A stretch of 64,000 bases of DNA. Origin: Methanococcoides sp. (GTDB taxonomy: Archaea > Halobacteriota > Methanosarcinia > Methanosarcinales > Methanosarcinaceae). Shown here in pieces: positions 36,931-45,599 of the stretch. How positions within the stretch are numbered: position 1 is the first letter of the stretch; every line of letters starts with the position of its first letter. The position numbers were made by a program, and so were the translations under genes. The notes below the pieces were generated by a model, which saw only the letters and a program-made list of their open reading frames with translations, was not told the DNA's origin and did no database searches. The DNA lies in NCBI GenBank assembly GCA_021108185.1, contig JAIORJ010000109.1, forward strand, positions 1 through 64,000, in the 5' to 3' direction.

Positions 36931-37491
36931 TCATTGGACAATTTTAACATGCCCTTTTTTTGGGAAGTATATCTGTGCTGAACTTCTCATCTTTTCAAGG
37001 GTATCTTTGAATTTTGCTTCATCAACGTCCATTTCTAAAGCAATGGAGGAAAACTCGGACACTTTCATTCCTTCTGGTCTGCTTTCAAGGATGGACATCA
37101 TGTCCTTTTCCGCATTATTCTTTTTTCTGCGACCATTATCGATTGGAGTCTTGATCTTGGATAATGTGTTTGGTTTGAATGCTTTATCCATATTTTTGGA
37201 TATTGATGCATCATCTCTGGGTGGCGATAATGAACTAAGTTCCTCTCCAAATGTGGGACATTTGAGGTCGTTAATCGTTGTGCTTTGCTTTTCCCCGATA
37301 AGCTGTGCCTGTATCTTTGTGCGCACAGCTCTTGCTTCTTCAATGTCTTCACCCGTATGGAACGCCCGTAGTTTCCTTATCTGTAGGGTAGTTCCGCAAA
37401 GTTGACATTTTGTGGTCTTTGCACTTTTATCTTCTATGAGCTGTGCAGACCTGCGACATTTAGGGCAGGCTATCACAGAATAAACTGGCAT
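36931..37491 (-). CDS. Zinc-ribbon archaeal protein (DUF5817-like)
   Basis: The 186-residue protein opens with a zinc ribbon (CPKC near residues 8-11 and CQLC near 31-34), a basic low-complexity middle, and a C-terminal winged-helix-like domain of about 60 residues. The order fits an archaeal nucleic-acid-binding family I recall as DUF5817. I start at ATG 37491; upstream codons overlap the divergent rimI gene. Function unknown. Confidence 0.72.
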   Translation of the reverse strand: MPVYSVIACPKCRRSAQLIEDKSAKTTKCQLCGTTLQIRKLRAFHTGEDIEEARAVRTKIQAQLIGEKQSTTINDLKCPTFGEELSSLSPPRDDASISKNMDKAFKPNTLSKIKTPIDNGRRKKNNAEKDMMSILESRPEGMKVSEFSSIALEMDVDEAKFKDTLEKMRSSAQIYFPKKGHVKIVQ

Positions 37492-37581
37492 CACTGACTG
37501 GTTGTCCTGTCTTCTATAAGTATAGAACCCTTTAGGATATTTCCAGATATTTATAATCCATGACACCCATACTGGCATTAT

Positions 37582-38001
37582 ATGATAAGAACCGCCACAA
37601 GGTCGGATCTGCCGGCAGTCGTAGATATAGAGAACCTGTCCTTTGCTGAGCCCTGGGACATGCGTACATTCAGGTCTTATGTTCATCATCCCGGTTTTAT
37701 TGTGCTCGAGGAAGACGGTTCGATCTGCGGGTATGCGATCCTTGTCGTAATAGCGGATGATGCTCATCTGGCAAGTATTGCGATACATCCGGAGTACAGG
37801 CGTAGAAATATCGGTTCTTGTCTTTTAGATAGCTGCATACTGCTTGCAAAGGTGAACTCTTTTCCTCTTTTACGGCTGGAAGTGAGGGAGAAGAACAAGA
37901 CCGCGCAGGATTTCTATCTTGCCAATGGGTTCGAGGCGGTAGCGACCATTCCTGACTATTATCCTGACGATAATGCGATTGTCATGGAAAGGAGAACTTG
38001 A
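37582..38001 (+). CDS. rimI: Ribosomal-protein/N-terminal acetyltransferase RimI
   Basis: This 139-residue GNAT acetyltransferase acetylates protein N-termini. The acetyl-CoA loop (IHPEYRRRNIGSCLLDSCIL, Q/RxxGxG-type) and the C-terminal FYLANGFEAVATIPDYY are typical. Its TGA and the stop of the opposing prenyltransferase gene are formed by one hexamer, TGATCA (37999-38004). Confidence 0.88.
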   Translation: MIRTATRSDLPAVVDIENLSFAEPWDMRTFRSYVHHPGFIVLEEDGSICGYAILVVIADDAHLASIAIHPEYRRRNIGSCLLDSCILLAKVNSFPLLRLEVREKNKTAQDFYLANGFEAVATIPDYYPDDNAIVMERRT

Positions 38002-38661
38002 TCATTTGCCAAAGCGGCGCTGTCTTTTCTGGTAATCCCTTATGATCCTAAGTATGTCCATTCTTCTGAGGCCGTGCCAGTTCACATCGGTAAAATATAA
38101 TTCAGAATAAGCGGATTGCCATAGAAGAAAATTCGAAAGGTGCTTTCCGCCTGCACGAATTATGATGTCGGGCTCTTCGCGTACTGTCAAATGTGATTCG
38201 ATGGTATTTTCATCGATGTCCGCAGGTCTCAATTTCTCATCTTTCACATCATGAAGGATGGAAGTGATCGCCTTTGTTATCTCGTTCTTTCCGCCAAAGC
38301 CGACTGAGAAATGTACCCGGTGGGTGTCACCCACTTTATTTTCGATAAGCTCTCCTTTTTCATTGTATATGTCGAATCCAACATTTTCGGGCAAAGGAGC
38401 CATTATCTCTTTCAATTCATCCAAAAGCAGCGATACTATCTTTGTTTTTGCTTCTTCTTTAACATCAAGGACATCCACGTAAATACTTATTATTTTGATC
38501 TCAAGGGCAAAACACCATTTCAGGAATGCACCCAGTTTCTCTTTTCCGCTATCATCAAGCAGATCGGATTCTGAAAGTATCATTGTGATATGTTCTGGTA
38601 TGTGCCCTTGCATCCCGTTGATCTGGTTCAACAAGTGTCGTTCGTAGAGTGCCCTTATCAT
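38002..38661 (-). CDS. Cis-prenyltransferase-like protein lacking the catalytic motif (NgBR/Nus1-like subunit)
   Basis: The 219-residue protein aligns with undecaprenyl/dehydrodolichyl diphosphate synthases. The C-terminal half keeps IIIRAGGKHLSNFLLWQSAY and YFTDVNW. In the N-terminal half the catalytic MDGNxR motif reads ILSESD at residues 28-33, and the YxFSxENW motif is not conserved. Such proteins (Nus1/NgBR in eukaryotes) are non-catalytic partners of an active subunit. A two-component enzyme making glycosyl-carrier lipids is known in Methanosarcina mazei. The active partner is not in this window. Confidence 0.8.
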   Translation of the reverse strand: MIRALYERHLLNQINGMQGHIPEHITMILSESDLLDDSGKEKLGAFLKWCFALEIKIISIYVDVLDVKEEAKTKIVSLLLDELKEIMAPLPENVGFDIYNEKGELIENKVGDTHRVHFSVGFGGKNEITKAITSILHDVKDEKLRPADIDENTIESHLTVREEPDIIIRAGGKHLSNFLLWQSAYSELYFTDVNWHGLRRMDILRIIRDYQKRQRRFGK

Positions 38662-38702
38662 GTAACGCCAGCTTTGTCCTTATTATTGAATGGAACTTGT
38701 AC

Positions 38703-39890
38703 TTATTTTGCAGTTGAGACTATCTTTACAACATCGCCGTTTTTCAGCTCATGCTTTTCTCCGAGTCTCATCTTTGTTTTTCCGTCAACTGCATAGAGGA
38801 ACCGGTTTCCGATATCAGTGTGGACACGGTATGCCAGGTCGTGTGGGGTAGAACCTTTCTTCATGAGGAAAGCATCAGGGAGCATTCTGTCGTTCTTGTC
38901 TGCCCATTTTCCTTCATCTTCTACCGGATATACCACTATCAGTTCAAGAAGGTCAAAAACGGCTCTGTTGATGCACTCCTGTATACCGGCTCCACCGGTT
39001 CCTAGAGTGGTGATCATCTCTTTCAGGCTTTGCAGTCCTTTTTTCTGTGCTTCGTTGACCTTGTCGGAGATTATCTCGAAATCCATGTCTCCTGGGTTAT
39101 AACTTATTATGCCGTTCTTTGCAGCTGATCTCAATGCAAGTTCTGCTGCAGCGCTGGTGGGTACTACCATGATGTCAAGTTCTTCGAGAGCTTTTACGTT
39201 CTCCTCAGGCGCGACATCTATCTTGTTGGCCGCTATCATCGTAGGTTTGGTGATGGCACGTATGGTCTCACAAAGCTTTGCCATATCTTCATCTGTCCAC
39301 TGGGTGCATTCTTCAGGCATTTTGCAAGCAAGCAGAGCCTGGCGTGCTTGGGATTCATTGACACCTGCACCCAGGAGCTGGTCTGAAACGGCCTGTTCCA
39401 TCTTCATGCCTTCGGCCCTTATCTTTCGTGAAAGCTTGTCCCAGTTCTTTTTCAGGATACCTGTCATCCACATTGCTATCTCGCGGTTCAGGAAGTTAAC
39501 ATCCTCCAGTGGATCGTGCTCTCCTATGTCCACAGGGTTTCCTTCGATATCTGTGCCTCCGGATGCGTCTATTACGTGTATTATGGCCTGTGCCTGTCTA
39601 AGCTCGTCAAGGAACGTATTACCAAGGCCACGTCCCATGTGTGCATCGGGTACAAGTCCTGCGACGTCTATGATCTCAATAGGTACGTACCTTATACCGT
39701 CCTGACAGTTACCACAGCGTTTGTCCCGTTCTGTGCATGGGCAGACTGCCCTTACATAAGTTACTCCTTTGTTCGCATTGATTGTGGTGAACGGATAATT
39801 CGCTATCTCGACATCTGCAAGGGTAGCAGCTTTGAAAAAAGTTGATTTACCTGCATTTGGTTTTCCTGCAAGGCCTATGGTCATTGACAT
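38703..39890 (-). CDS. YchF/Obg-type GTP-binding protein with TGS domain
   Basis: This 395-residue translation-factor NTPase has P-loop GKPNAGKST (8-16), DVAGLV, AANKID and a C-terminal TGS domain (about 320-395). A Cys-rich insertion (CPCTERDKRCGNC, residues 49-61) typical of the archaeal branch may bind metal. It probably acts on ribosomes. Whether it hydrolyses ATP or GTP is not decided by the sequence. Confidence 0.88.
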   Translation of the reverse strand: MSMTIGLAGKPNAGKSTFFKAATLADVEIANYPFTTINANKGVTYVRAVCPCTERDKRCGNCQDGIRYVPIEIIDVAGLVPDAHMGRGLGNTFLDELRQAQAIIHVIDASGGTDIEGNPVDIGEHDPLEDVNFLNREIAMWMTGILKKNWDKLSRKIRAEGMKMEQAVSDQLLGAGVNESQARQALLACKMPEECTQWTDEDMAKLCETIRAITKPTMIAANKIDVAPEENVKALEELDIMVVPTSAAAELALRSAAKNGIISYNPGDMDFEIISDKVNEAQKKGLQSLKEMITTLGTGGAGIQECINRAVFDLLELIVVYPVEDEGKWADKNDRMLPDAFLMKKGSTPHDLAYRVHTDIGNRFLYAVDGKTKMRLGEKHELKNGDVVKIVSTAK

Positions 39891-39978
39891 GCTTTACCAA
39901 TCATCCTTGAAGCATTTAACTTTTGTTCATGGAGTTAGGCAATGGAAATGTTTTATGAAGTTGTGTCTATGAGCAATG

Positions 39979-39986
39979 TTTATATT
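39979..39986 (+). promoter_or_regulatory. TATA box of the tRNA-Arg gene
   Basis: TTTATATT lies about 32-39 bp before the first tRNA base, the spacing of an archaeal tRNA promoter with a short 5' leader removed by RNase P. Confidence 0.5.
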
Positions 39987-40017
39987 GCAGGAAGTTATTA
40001 GGAGGTCTGTCTAACTT

Positions 40018-40089
40018 GTCTCGGTAGGGTAGAGGATATCCTTGGGGCTTGCGGAGCCTTAGACCCGAGTTCGATTCTCGGTCGGGACG
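40018..40089 (+). tRNA. tRNA-Arg(GCG)
   Basis: All arms fold. The acceptor GTCTCGG pairs with TCGGGAC, with discriminator G at 40089. The D arm is GGGT...TCCT, and the anticodon stem GGGGC/GCCTT has loop TTGCGGA with anticodon GCG. The T arm CCGAG/CTCGG has loop TTCGATT. CCA is not encoded and there is no intron. G73 and the anticodon fit arginine (codon CGC). Confidence 0.88.
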
Positions 40090-40103
40090 TACCAGATCTA
40101 TTT

Positions 40104-40134
40104 GGAAGTCAAAGACTTTCACTCTGCTTGGAGT
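40104..40134 (+). terminator. Tandem hairpins after the tRNA
   Basis: GGAAGTC/GACTTTC around AAA, directly followed by ACTC/GAGT, then an AT-rich tract. Probably the end of the tRNA transcript. Confidence 0.4.
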
Positions 40135-40504
40135 ATTTTAATTAACTTCAAGCGGGGTCTTGTTTTATATCAATTTAATCATGAAGCTTACAAGTTCATA
40201 AACGTGCTGATCTTCATAACTGCCAGTTTGTTTACGCAGGATCCGTTTTTTGTCATTGTTATTATTGCCTGTCCGGTAAGCACATGTAATGGTGGTTTGT
40301 GATCATCGACATCACAGTGTAATGTGGGTTTGGGTCGCTTCACTTATTTTTCAGTTTATCACATACTTTTCTACATTCTAATACTGGTTATACTTATATA
40401 GAAGTTCATTCATTTAGAACGAACAGATTGAGCACATAATGTGTAATATCTCAAATATTCAAATAATTGATTTTCTTTATCAATGCTATTAAGGAGGTCT
40501 AAAT
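40135..40504 (+). promoter_or_regulatory. Promoter and leader of the thermosome gene
   Basis: Positions 40135-40380 show nothing I can support as a gene. A TATA box TTATATAG lies at 40394-40401, followed at the expected start site by GTTC-N9-GAAC (40404-40420), a candidate operator. The leader is about 80 bases and contains CACATAATGTG (40433-40443), a TTGAT/ATCAA hairpin, and the strong ribosome site GGAGGT at 40493-40498. Confidence 0.5.
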
Positions 40505-42121
40505 ATCACACCAAATCTGAGAATTCAGGGCAGGGATGCACAAAGTAACAATATCCTTGCAGGAAAGGCAGTTGCAAGTGCAGTCCGCACAACACTTGGT
40601 CCTAAGGGAATGGACAAGATGCTTGTGGACTCCATGGGTGACATTGTTATCACAAACGATGGTGCTACCATCTTGAAGGAAATGGATATCCAGCACCCTG
40701 CAGCTAAGATGATCGTGGAAGTATCCAAGACACAGGATGCTGAGGTCGGGGACGGAACAACTACTGCAGCAGTTCTTTCTGGAGAATTGCTTTCAAAGGC
40801 AGAAGAACTTATCATGAAGGGACTCCACCCAACCATCATATCCGAAGGTTACAGGCATGCTGCAGAGAAATGCCGTGAGATCCTGGAAACTATCACTATT
40901 GCTATTTCCCCGGACGACGAAGCGGCTCTGATAAAGATCGCTGGAACAGCTATCACCGGAAAGGGCGCTGAGTCATACAAAGAGAAGCTCTCAGCTCTCG
41001 CGGTCAAAGCAGTTCGCTCAATAGTCGAAGAGGAAGAGGATGGCTTTAAGGTCAATGTACTTGAGAACATCAAGATCGAGAAGCGCGCAGGCGGAAGTAT
41101 TGATGATTCCGAGCTTGTAGATGGTCTTGTAATTGACAAGGAACGCTCACACCCAAATATGCCTGAGAAGGTAGAGAACGCAAAGATCCTCCTGTTAAGC
41201 TGCCCTGTCGAGTTCAGAAAGACAGAGATGGACTCTGAGATCAAGATCACATCCCCGGGCCAGATGCAGTTGTTCCTGGACCAGGAAGAGAAGATGATGA
41301 GGGAGATGGCTGAGAAGGTCATCGCAAGCGGCGCAAATGTTGTATTCTGCCAGAAAGGTATCGATGATATGGCACAGTACTACATCGAGAAAGCAGGTAT
41401 CTATGCTGTCAGAAGGGTAAAGAAGAGCGATCTTAAGAGACTCAGCAAGGTAACCGGCGGAACAATCATACAGGACCTTGATCAGATCACTACTGCAGAT
41501 GTAGGCACAGCAGGTCTGGTAGAGGAGAAAGAAGTAAAGGGCGGCAAGATGACCTATGTTACAGGTTGCCAGAACTCCAAGGCTGTTACAGTACTTCTCC
41601 ACGGCGGTACCGATCACGTTGTCGATGCACTTGATCGTGCATTGAACGATGCTCTGCATGTTGTCGGTGTTGTCATCGAAGATGGCAAGGTTGTTGTTGG
41701 TGGCGGTTCATCTGAGATCGAACTTTCACTCAGACTCAGTGAGTATGCATCCACACTCAAGGGAAGGGAGCAGCTTGCTGTCAGCAAGTTCGCAGAAGCT
41801 CTTGAAGTGATCCCGGAGGCACTCGCAGAGAATGCAGGTCTTGACCCAATTGACATAATGGTGGAACTACGTTCCCAGCATGAACAGGGTAACAAGAACG
41901 CAGGTCTTAATGTTTACACCGGCAACGTAGTTGACATGTGGGAGAACGATGTTATCGAGCCACTACGAATAAAGACCCAGGCTATAAACGCTGCAATGGA
42001 AGCAACTGTCATGATCCTCAGGATCGATGATGTCGTGGCTTCAACTGGCAGCGCGAACCAGGGTATGGGTCCTGGTGGCCTTCCTGACATGCCTGACCTT
42101 GATATGGACGCTGCATACTGA
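40505..42121 (+). CDS. ths: Thermosome subunit (group II chaperonin) without a canonical start codon
   Basis: This ATP-driven chaperonin folds proteins in a double-ring chamber. The frame encodes 538 residues with the invariant N-terminal [20 protein letters not shown] and [17 protein letters not shown] (phosphate binding) and the C-terminal Gly/Met-rich tail. No ATG, GTG or TTG occurs between the in-frame TAA at 40490 and ATG 40610; starting at 40610 would delete the essential 35 residues. ATC at 40505 lies 6-7 bases after GGAGGT and begins [11 protein letters not shown], so it looks like an ATG changed to ATC. Either an AUC start or a sequence error. Confidence 0.93.
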   Translation: MTPNLRIQGRDAQSNNILAGKAVASAVRTTLGPKGMDKMLVDSMGDIVITNDGATILKEMDIQHPAAKMIVEVSKTQDAEVGDGTTTAAVLSGELLSKAEELIMKGLHPTIISEGYRHAAEKCREILETITIAISPDDEAALIKIAGTAITGKGAESYKEKLSALAVKAVRSIVEEEEDGFKVNVLENIKIEKRAGGSIDDSELVDGLVIDKERSHPNMPEKVENAKILLLSCPVEFRKTEMDSEIKITSPGQMQLFLDQEEKMMREMAEKVIASGANVVFCQKGIDDMAQYYIEKAGIYAVRRVKKSDLKRLSKVTGGTIIQDLDQITTADVGTAGLVEEKEVKGGKMTYVTGCQNSKAVTVLLHGGTDHVVDALDRALNDALHVVGVVIEDGKVVVGGGSSEIELSLRLSEYASTLKGREQLAVSKFAEALEVIPEALAENAGLDPIDIMVELRSQHEQGNKNAGLNVYTGNVVDMWENDVIEPLRIKTQAINAAMEATVMILRIDDVVASTGSANQGMGPGGLPDMPDLDMDAAY

Positions 42122-42145
42122 GTCCATTTCAAAACCTTACGATAC

Positions 42146-42179
42146 GTGCCGGTCTTTCCGGCACATTCTATCTTTTTTT
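42146..42179 (+). terminator. Terminator of the thermosome gene
   Basis: GTGCCGG and CCGGCAC pair around TCTTT, followed by a T-run at about 42172-42179. Confidence 0.75.
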
Positions 42180-42243
42180 CACTGTTTTTCACTGAATATC
42201 TGTCTTACTGAAAGTTTGGTATAATCGTAAGCTATTTATCAAA

Positions 42244-42273
42244 TGTTAACCACTCAACAAAATATGGTTAACA
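42244..42273. promoter_or_regulatory. BirA-type biotin operator upstream of bioY
   Basis: TGTTAACC-N14-GGTTAACA, with perfect 8-bp arms, matches the architecture of the BirA operators described for bacteria and archaea (arms separated by 14-16 bp). It lies 25-30 bp downstream of the TATA-like GGTATAAT (about 42218-42225), covering the expected transcription start, so biotin-loaded BirA would block transcription. Confidence 0.7.
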
Positions 42274-42296
42274 GGAATAAACATAAAGGCCCGGAT

Positions 42297-42821
42297 ATGG
42301 TAAGTTCAAATACAGATGTCAGGAAAATGGTCTATGCCTCGTTATTTGCAGCACTGACCTCTATCGGTGCCTACATCACTGTGCCTCTTGGTCCTATCCC
42401 GTTCACTCTTCAGATGGTATTCGTTCTGATGGCAGGTGCAATGCTTGGCAGTAAATGGGGTGGGATAAGTATGGTAGTTTATGTTCTTCTCGGTATTGCA
42501 GGCTTGCCCGTATTCTCCAACGGCGGTTCCGGTCTCGGTGTCATCCTTGGTCCTACTGGGGGATACCTCATAGGTTTCATCGCAGCGGCATTCGTCATTG
42601 GTTATCTCTTTGAGATGAACGGCAGCAATAATCTGTTGAAGAATGGTCTTTTTGTAACGATCGGTTCCGTTGTCATCTTCTGTTTCGGTCTGGCTCATCT
42701 GATGATAGTTGCAGATATGTCATTAATGCAGGCGGTAACTGTGGGTTTCCTTCCATTCATCCTGCCCGGCATTGTCAAGATCTCAGTTGCAACGGGCATT
42801 GCGACGAAATACAAAATATGA
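42297..42821 (+). CDS. bioY: Biotin transporter substrate-binding subunit BioY
   Basis: This 174-residue S-component of an ECF transporter binds biotin in the membrane. Family features are ALTSIGAYITVPLGPIPFTLQ, MAGAMLGSKWGG and GPTGGYLIGF, with six hydrophobic segments. ATG codons at 42243 and 42264 are in frame, but they lie inside the BirA operator; I therefore start at 42297. It is followed by two ATPases and the T-component, and is the only specificity subunit here. Confidence 0.9.
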   Translation: MVSSNTDVRKMVYASLFAALTSIGAYITVPLGPIPFTLQMVFVLMAGAMLGSKWGGISMVVYVLLGIAGLPVFSNGGSGLGVILGPTGGYLIGFIAAAFVIGYLFEMNGSNNLLKNGLFVTIGSVVIFCFGLAHLMIVADMSLMQAVTVGFLPFILPGIVKISVATGIATKYKI

Positions 42822-42839
42822 TCTGAAAAAGGTACTCTG

Positions 42840-43649
42840 ATGATAGAGCTAAAGGGTGTAAGTTACAGCTATCCGAATGGTCATAAAGTGCTTGATAATA
42901 TCGATATTCGGATAGAAAAAGGGTCATTCACAACCATTCTTGGCGATAATGGCAGTGGTAAATCCACTCTCATACGTCACATGAACGGGCTTTTGAAGCC
43001 TTCTCATGGAGTCGTTTCTGTATGCGGGGTGGATACTGCATCTCCCACAGATATCTGGAAAATACGGCAAACTGTCGGGATGGTCTTTCAAGACCCTCAC
43101 TCTCAGGCAGTGGGCGCAACAGTTGAAGAGGATGTTGCATTCGGCCCTGAGAACCTTGCACTGGAGAGCGATGAGATAAGACTGCTTGTTACAAATGCCA
43201 TTGCAAATGTAGGGTTGGAATGTCTTGAAGACTCTCTTCTCATGTCCTTAAGTGGGGGACAATTACAGAAAACAGCGATCGCCGGGGTTCTGGCAATGGT
43301 CCCTGAGATACTGATATTCGATGAAGTGACTTCCATGCTGGATTCGGATTCACGTTCTCAGATCATTGACATTGTACGGCAGCTCAACAAAAGGGGAAAG
43401 ACCGTGGTCTATGTGACGCATCATATGGAAGAAGCTTTGTTTGCTGATAGGGTCATAGTACTTGAAAATGGTTCTATTGCAAGTGACGGCACACCTCGGG
43501 ATGTATTTCGTGAGATATATGCATCAGGTAGAAAAGTGCCTCCACATCTGGAACTTGCCTTCAGATTACAGGACGCAGGTATGATCTCCCCTGACGTGTT
43601 CCCTGTGGATGCTTTATCCTTGAAGGAGGAAATATGTCCATCGAGGTGA
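42840..43649 (+). CDS. ecfA1: ECF transporter ATPase subunit 1
   Basis: This 269-residue ABC ATPase energises the biotin ECF module. Walker A is GDNGSGKST near residues 35-43, signature LSGGQLQK, Walker B ILIFDEVTSML, and H-loop VTHH. Its end overlaps the next ATPase by 16 bp, so the pair is translationally coupled and likely forms a heterodimer. Confidence 0.92.
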   Translation: MIELKGVSYSYPNGHKVLDNIDIRIEKGSFTTILGDNGSGKSTLIRHMNGLLKPSHGVVSVCGVDTASPTDIWKIRQTVGMVFQDPHSQAVGATVEEDVAFGPENLALESDEIRLLVTNAIANVGLECLEDSLLMSLSGGQLQKTAIAGVLAMVPEILIFDEVTSMLDSDSRSQIIDIVRQLNKRGKTVVYVTHHMEEALFADRVIVLENGSIASDGTPRDVFREIYASGRKVPPHLELAFRLQDAGMISPDVFPVDALSLKEEICPSR

Positions 43650-44452
43650 ATGGGCTGCATTTCTCATATGGGAAAGGAAAAAAAAGGCTCACGATATTGA
43701 AGGATGTGACCTTTTCAGTGGGTAAAGGTGAGTTTGTCGGTATCATTGGTAACGTTGGTTGTGGCAAGACAACTCTCATCAAGCATCTCAATGGGCTGTT
43801 GGTCCCACTATCTGGAAATGTGACCGTGGACGGGCTTGCATCTTCAAAAAAAGAGGTATGCAGGAAGGTCGGTGTCCTGTTCCAACAGCCTTCAAAACAA
43901 TTGTTCTGCAAGACCGTTTTTGAGGATATTGCTTACGGTCCCTCGAATTTTGGTATGAAAGGGGATGAATTGGAACATTGTGTACATGATGCAATTGAAA
44001 AAGTAGGTCTTAGTTCCGATATTCTTGGAAGTTCCCCTTTTAGTCTGAGCGGGGGAGAAATGAGACTTGTGGCTCTTGCCGGTGTTCTTTCATCATCACC
44101 TGACTATCTGGTCCTTGATGAACCTACATCAGGGCTGAGCACATTCTACAAGGAACGCCTGTTCAAAACACTTGAGCTGCTCAGACAAAATGGTGTGGGT
44201 ATTGTGCTGGTCTCCCATCATCTTGAAGATGTTCTCGGTGTGGCTGATAAGATCGTATGTCTGAATGAAGGTAAGATGGTCTTTGAGGGTACTCCTGAAG
44301 AATATCTAAGCTCACTGTCCCTCCCGGCTCCGGAGATTACCGTACTCATGAGGGAATTGAGCTCTTCCGGCCTGGCTGTAAAGAAAACGGTCTTTTCCGT
44401 GGAAGATGCTTTCAATGAGATCGTTGGAGCATTGTCTAAAAAAAGGGGCTGA
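43634..44452 (+). CDS. ecfA2: ECF transporter ATPase subunit 2
   Basis: The 272-residue partner ATPase has Walker A GNVGCGKTT, signature LSGGEMRLVALAG, Walker B YLVLDEPTSGL and H-loop VSHH. It differs from the first subunit, as in other EcfA-EcfA' pairs. AAGGAGGAAAT lies before ATG 43634, inside the preceding gene. Confidence 0.92.
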   Translation: MSIEVNGLHFSYGKGKKRLTILKDVTFSVGKGEFVGIIGNVGCGKTTLIKHLNGLLVPLSGNVTVDGLASSKKEVCRKVGVLFQQPSKQLFCKTVFEDIAYGPSNFGMKGDELEHCVHDAIEKVGLSSDILGSSPFSLSGGEMRLVALAGVLSSSPDYLVLDEPTSGLSTFYKERLFKTLELLRQNGVGIVLVSHHLEDVLGVADKIVCLNEGKMVFEGTPEEYLSSLSLPAPEITVLMRELSSSGLAVKKTVFSVEDAFNEIVGALSKKRG

Positions 44453-44456
44453 TCAG

Positions 44457-45224
44457 GTGGAAGGTTTCTTATTCTCCTATGTTGCAGGCAAGTCGATCCT
44501 TCACGGACTTGATCCGCGTGTCAAGATATTTTCGGTAATGTGCCTGAGTATTCTCATATTCAGATCATCTGCCCTTGTTGATCTCCTCGTATTTGCATTG
44601 CTTTTTGTAGGGCTTACGATCCTCGCAGGTTCCGGCTTATCGGGTATAAGGTCGGTCCGACCGTTGTTACCTATCTTTGTCTTTATTTTCCTGATCCATT
44701 CCTTCTTCACCGAAGGTGCAGCTCTGTTCAATTCTCAATTCTCACCAACTTATGAGGGGCTCTTGAAAGGTTCGTTGGTCACCGTAAGGTTCATCCTCTT
44801 AATTCTCTATGGCTCTTTGTTGACCTCAACCACAAGACCGGCGGTGATAACTGCCGGGATAGAAAGAATACTTCGTCCGCTTCCTTTGAGGCGGGTGGGT
44901 GTGACCTCTTTCGAGATGGCGACTATGATGTCTCTAGCCCTTTATTTTGTGCCTCATCTGCTGTGGTATGCGGGGCAGATAAAGGATTCCCAGCTGTCGC
45001 GTGGTTCAAAGTACAGGCGTGATCCCATCTCTGGGACCCTTTCGCTTGCAATTCCGGTATTGAAAGGTTCCATGAGAATGGCCGATGATGTGGCGATGGC
45101 AATGGAAAGCAGGTGCTATCAGGGAAATTTTCGCACCTCTTTGTTCGAGCTGAAAATGACCGCACGTGATGTTTTGGTCTGTTCGATCGTTCTGGGTGTG
45201 ACGGCATTAGTATTATATGCATGA
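44457..45224 (+). CDS. ecfT: ECF transporter T-component EcfT
   Basis: This 255-residue membrane protein couples the ATPases to BioY. The conserved N-terminus (SILHGLDPRVKIFSVM) and two cytoplasmic coupling helices with Ala-Arg-Gly-like motifs (QLSRGSKYRRDP near residue 180; AMAMESRCYQG near 220) are seen. The start is GTG 44457, 4 bp after the stop of the second ATPase, preceded by GGGG. In-frame upstream codons lie within that gene. Confidence 0.9.
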   Translation: MEGFLFSYVAGKSILHGLDPRVKIFSVMCLSILIFRSSALVDLLVFALLFVGLTILAGSGLSGIRSVRPLLPIFVFIFLIHSFFTEGAALFNSQFSPTYEGLLKGSLVTVRFILLILYGSLLTSTTRPAVITAGIERILRPLPLRRVGVTSFEMATMMSLALYFVPHLLWYAGQIKDSQLSRGSKYRRDPISGTLSLAIPVLKGSMRMADDVAMAMESRCYQGNFRTSLFELKMTARDVLVCSIVLGVTALVLYA

Positions 45225-45242
45225 GCATATGTTCATACGTTC

Positions 45243-45599
45243 ATGCAAAGCGATGCTTCCTGTGAGCGTGTTGATACAGATGCCATTGATGCGATAGTCT
45301 CCCATCTTCCAGATGAGGATTCTATACTGAGGATATCCAATATATTCCATGCTTTACGATCGGAACCCCGATTAACAACAATGTACCTTCTCCTTGAGAA
45401 GGACATGTGTGTATGTGAACTGGAACATGCCCTGGGGATGACTCAATCTGCCATCTCTCACAATCTTCGCACCCTTCGCCAGCTTGACCTTGTCAGGGTC
45501 AGGAAAGACGGGCGTTTTGCAGTTTATTCAGTTGCTGATGAGCACGTAAGAGCACTGCTTGAACTATCCCGCAGTCACGCTGTGGGGTGTGTTCAATGA
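45243..45599 (+). CDS. ArsR/SmtB-type metal-responsive repressor
   Basis: The 118-residue winged-helix protein has a CxC pair in the recognition region (DMCVCELEHAL near residues 54-64), the metal-sensing site of many ArsR repressors, and the DNA-recognition helix MTQSAISHNLRTLRQLDLV. Additional Cys residues lie at both ends. It overlaps the permease start by 4 bp (ATGA) and so is coupled to a likely metal exporter. The metal is unknown. Confidence 0.88.
   Translation: MQSDASCERVDTDAIDAIVSHLPDEDSILRISNIFHALRSEPRLTTMYLLLEKDMCVCELEHALGMTQSAISHNLRTLRQLDLVRVRKDGRFAVYSVADEHVRALLELSRSHAVGCVQ

Noticed and set aside
36931-37788. A 285-residue zinc-ribbon protein starting at 37788
   Set aside because: The extra 99 codons are antisense to rimI and its start region; the conserved protein begins at ATG 37491.
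40102-40302. A 66-residue protein between the tRNA and thermosome
   Set aside because: It begins inside the hairpins after the tRNA and has no ribosome site.
42243-42296. bioY start at ATG 42243 or 42264
   Set aside because: Both fall within the BirA operator that overlaps the transcription start; ATG 42297 leaves the operator non-coding.
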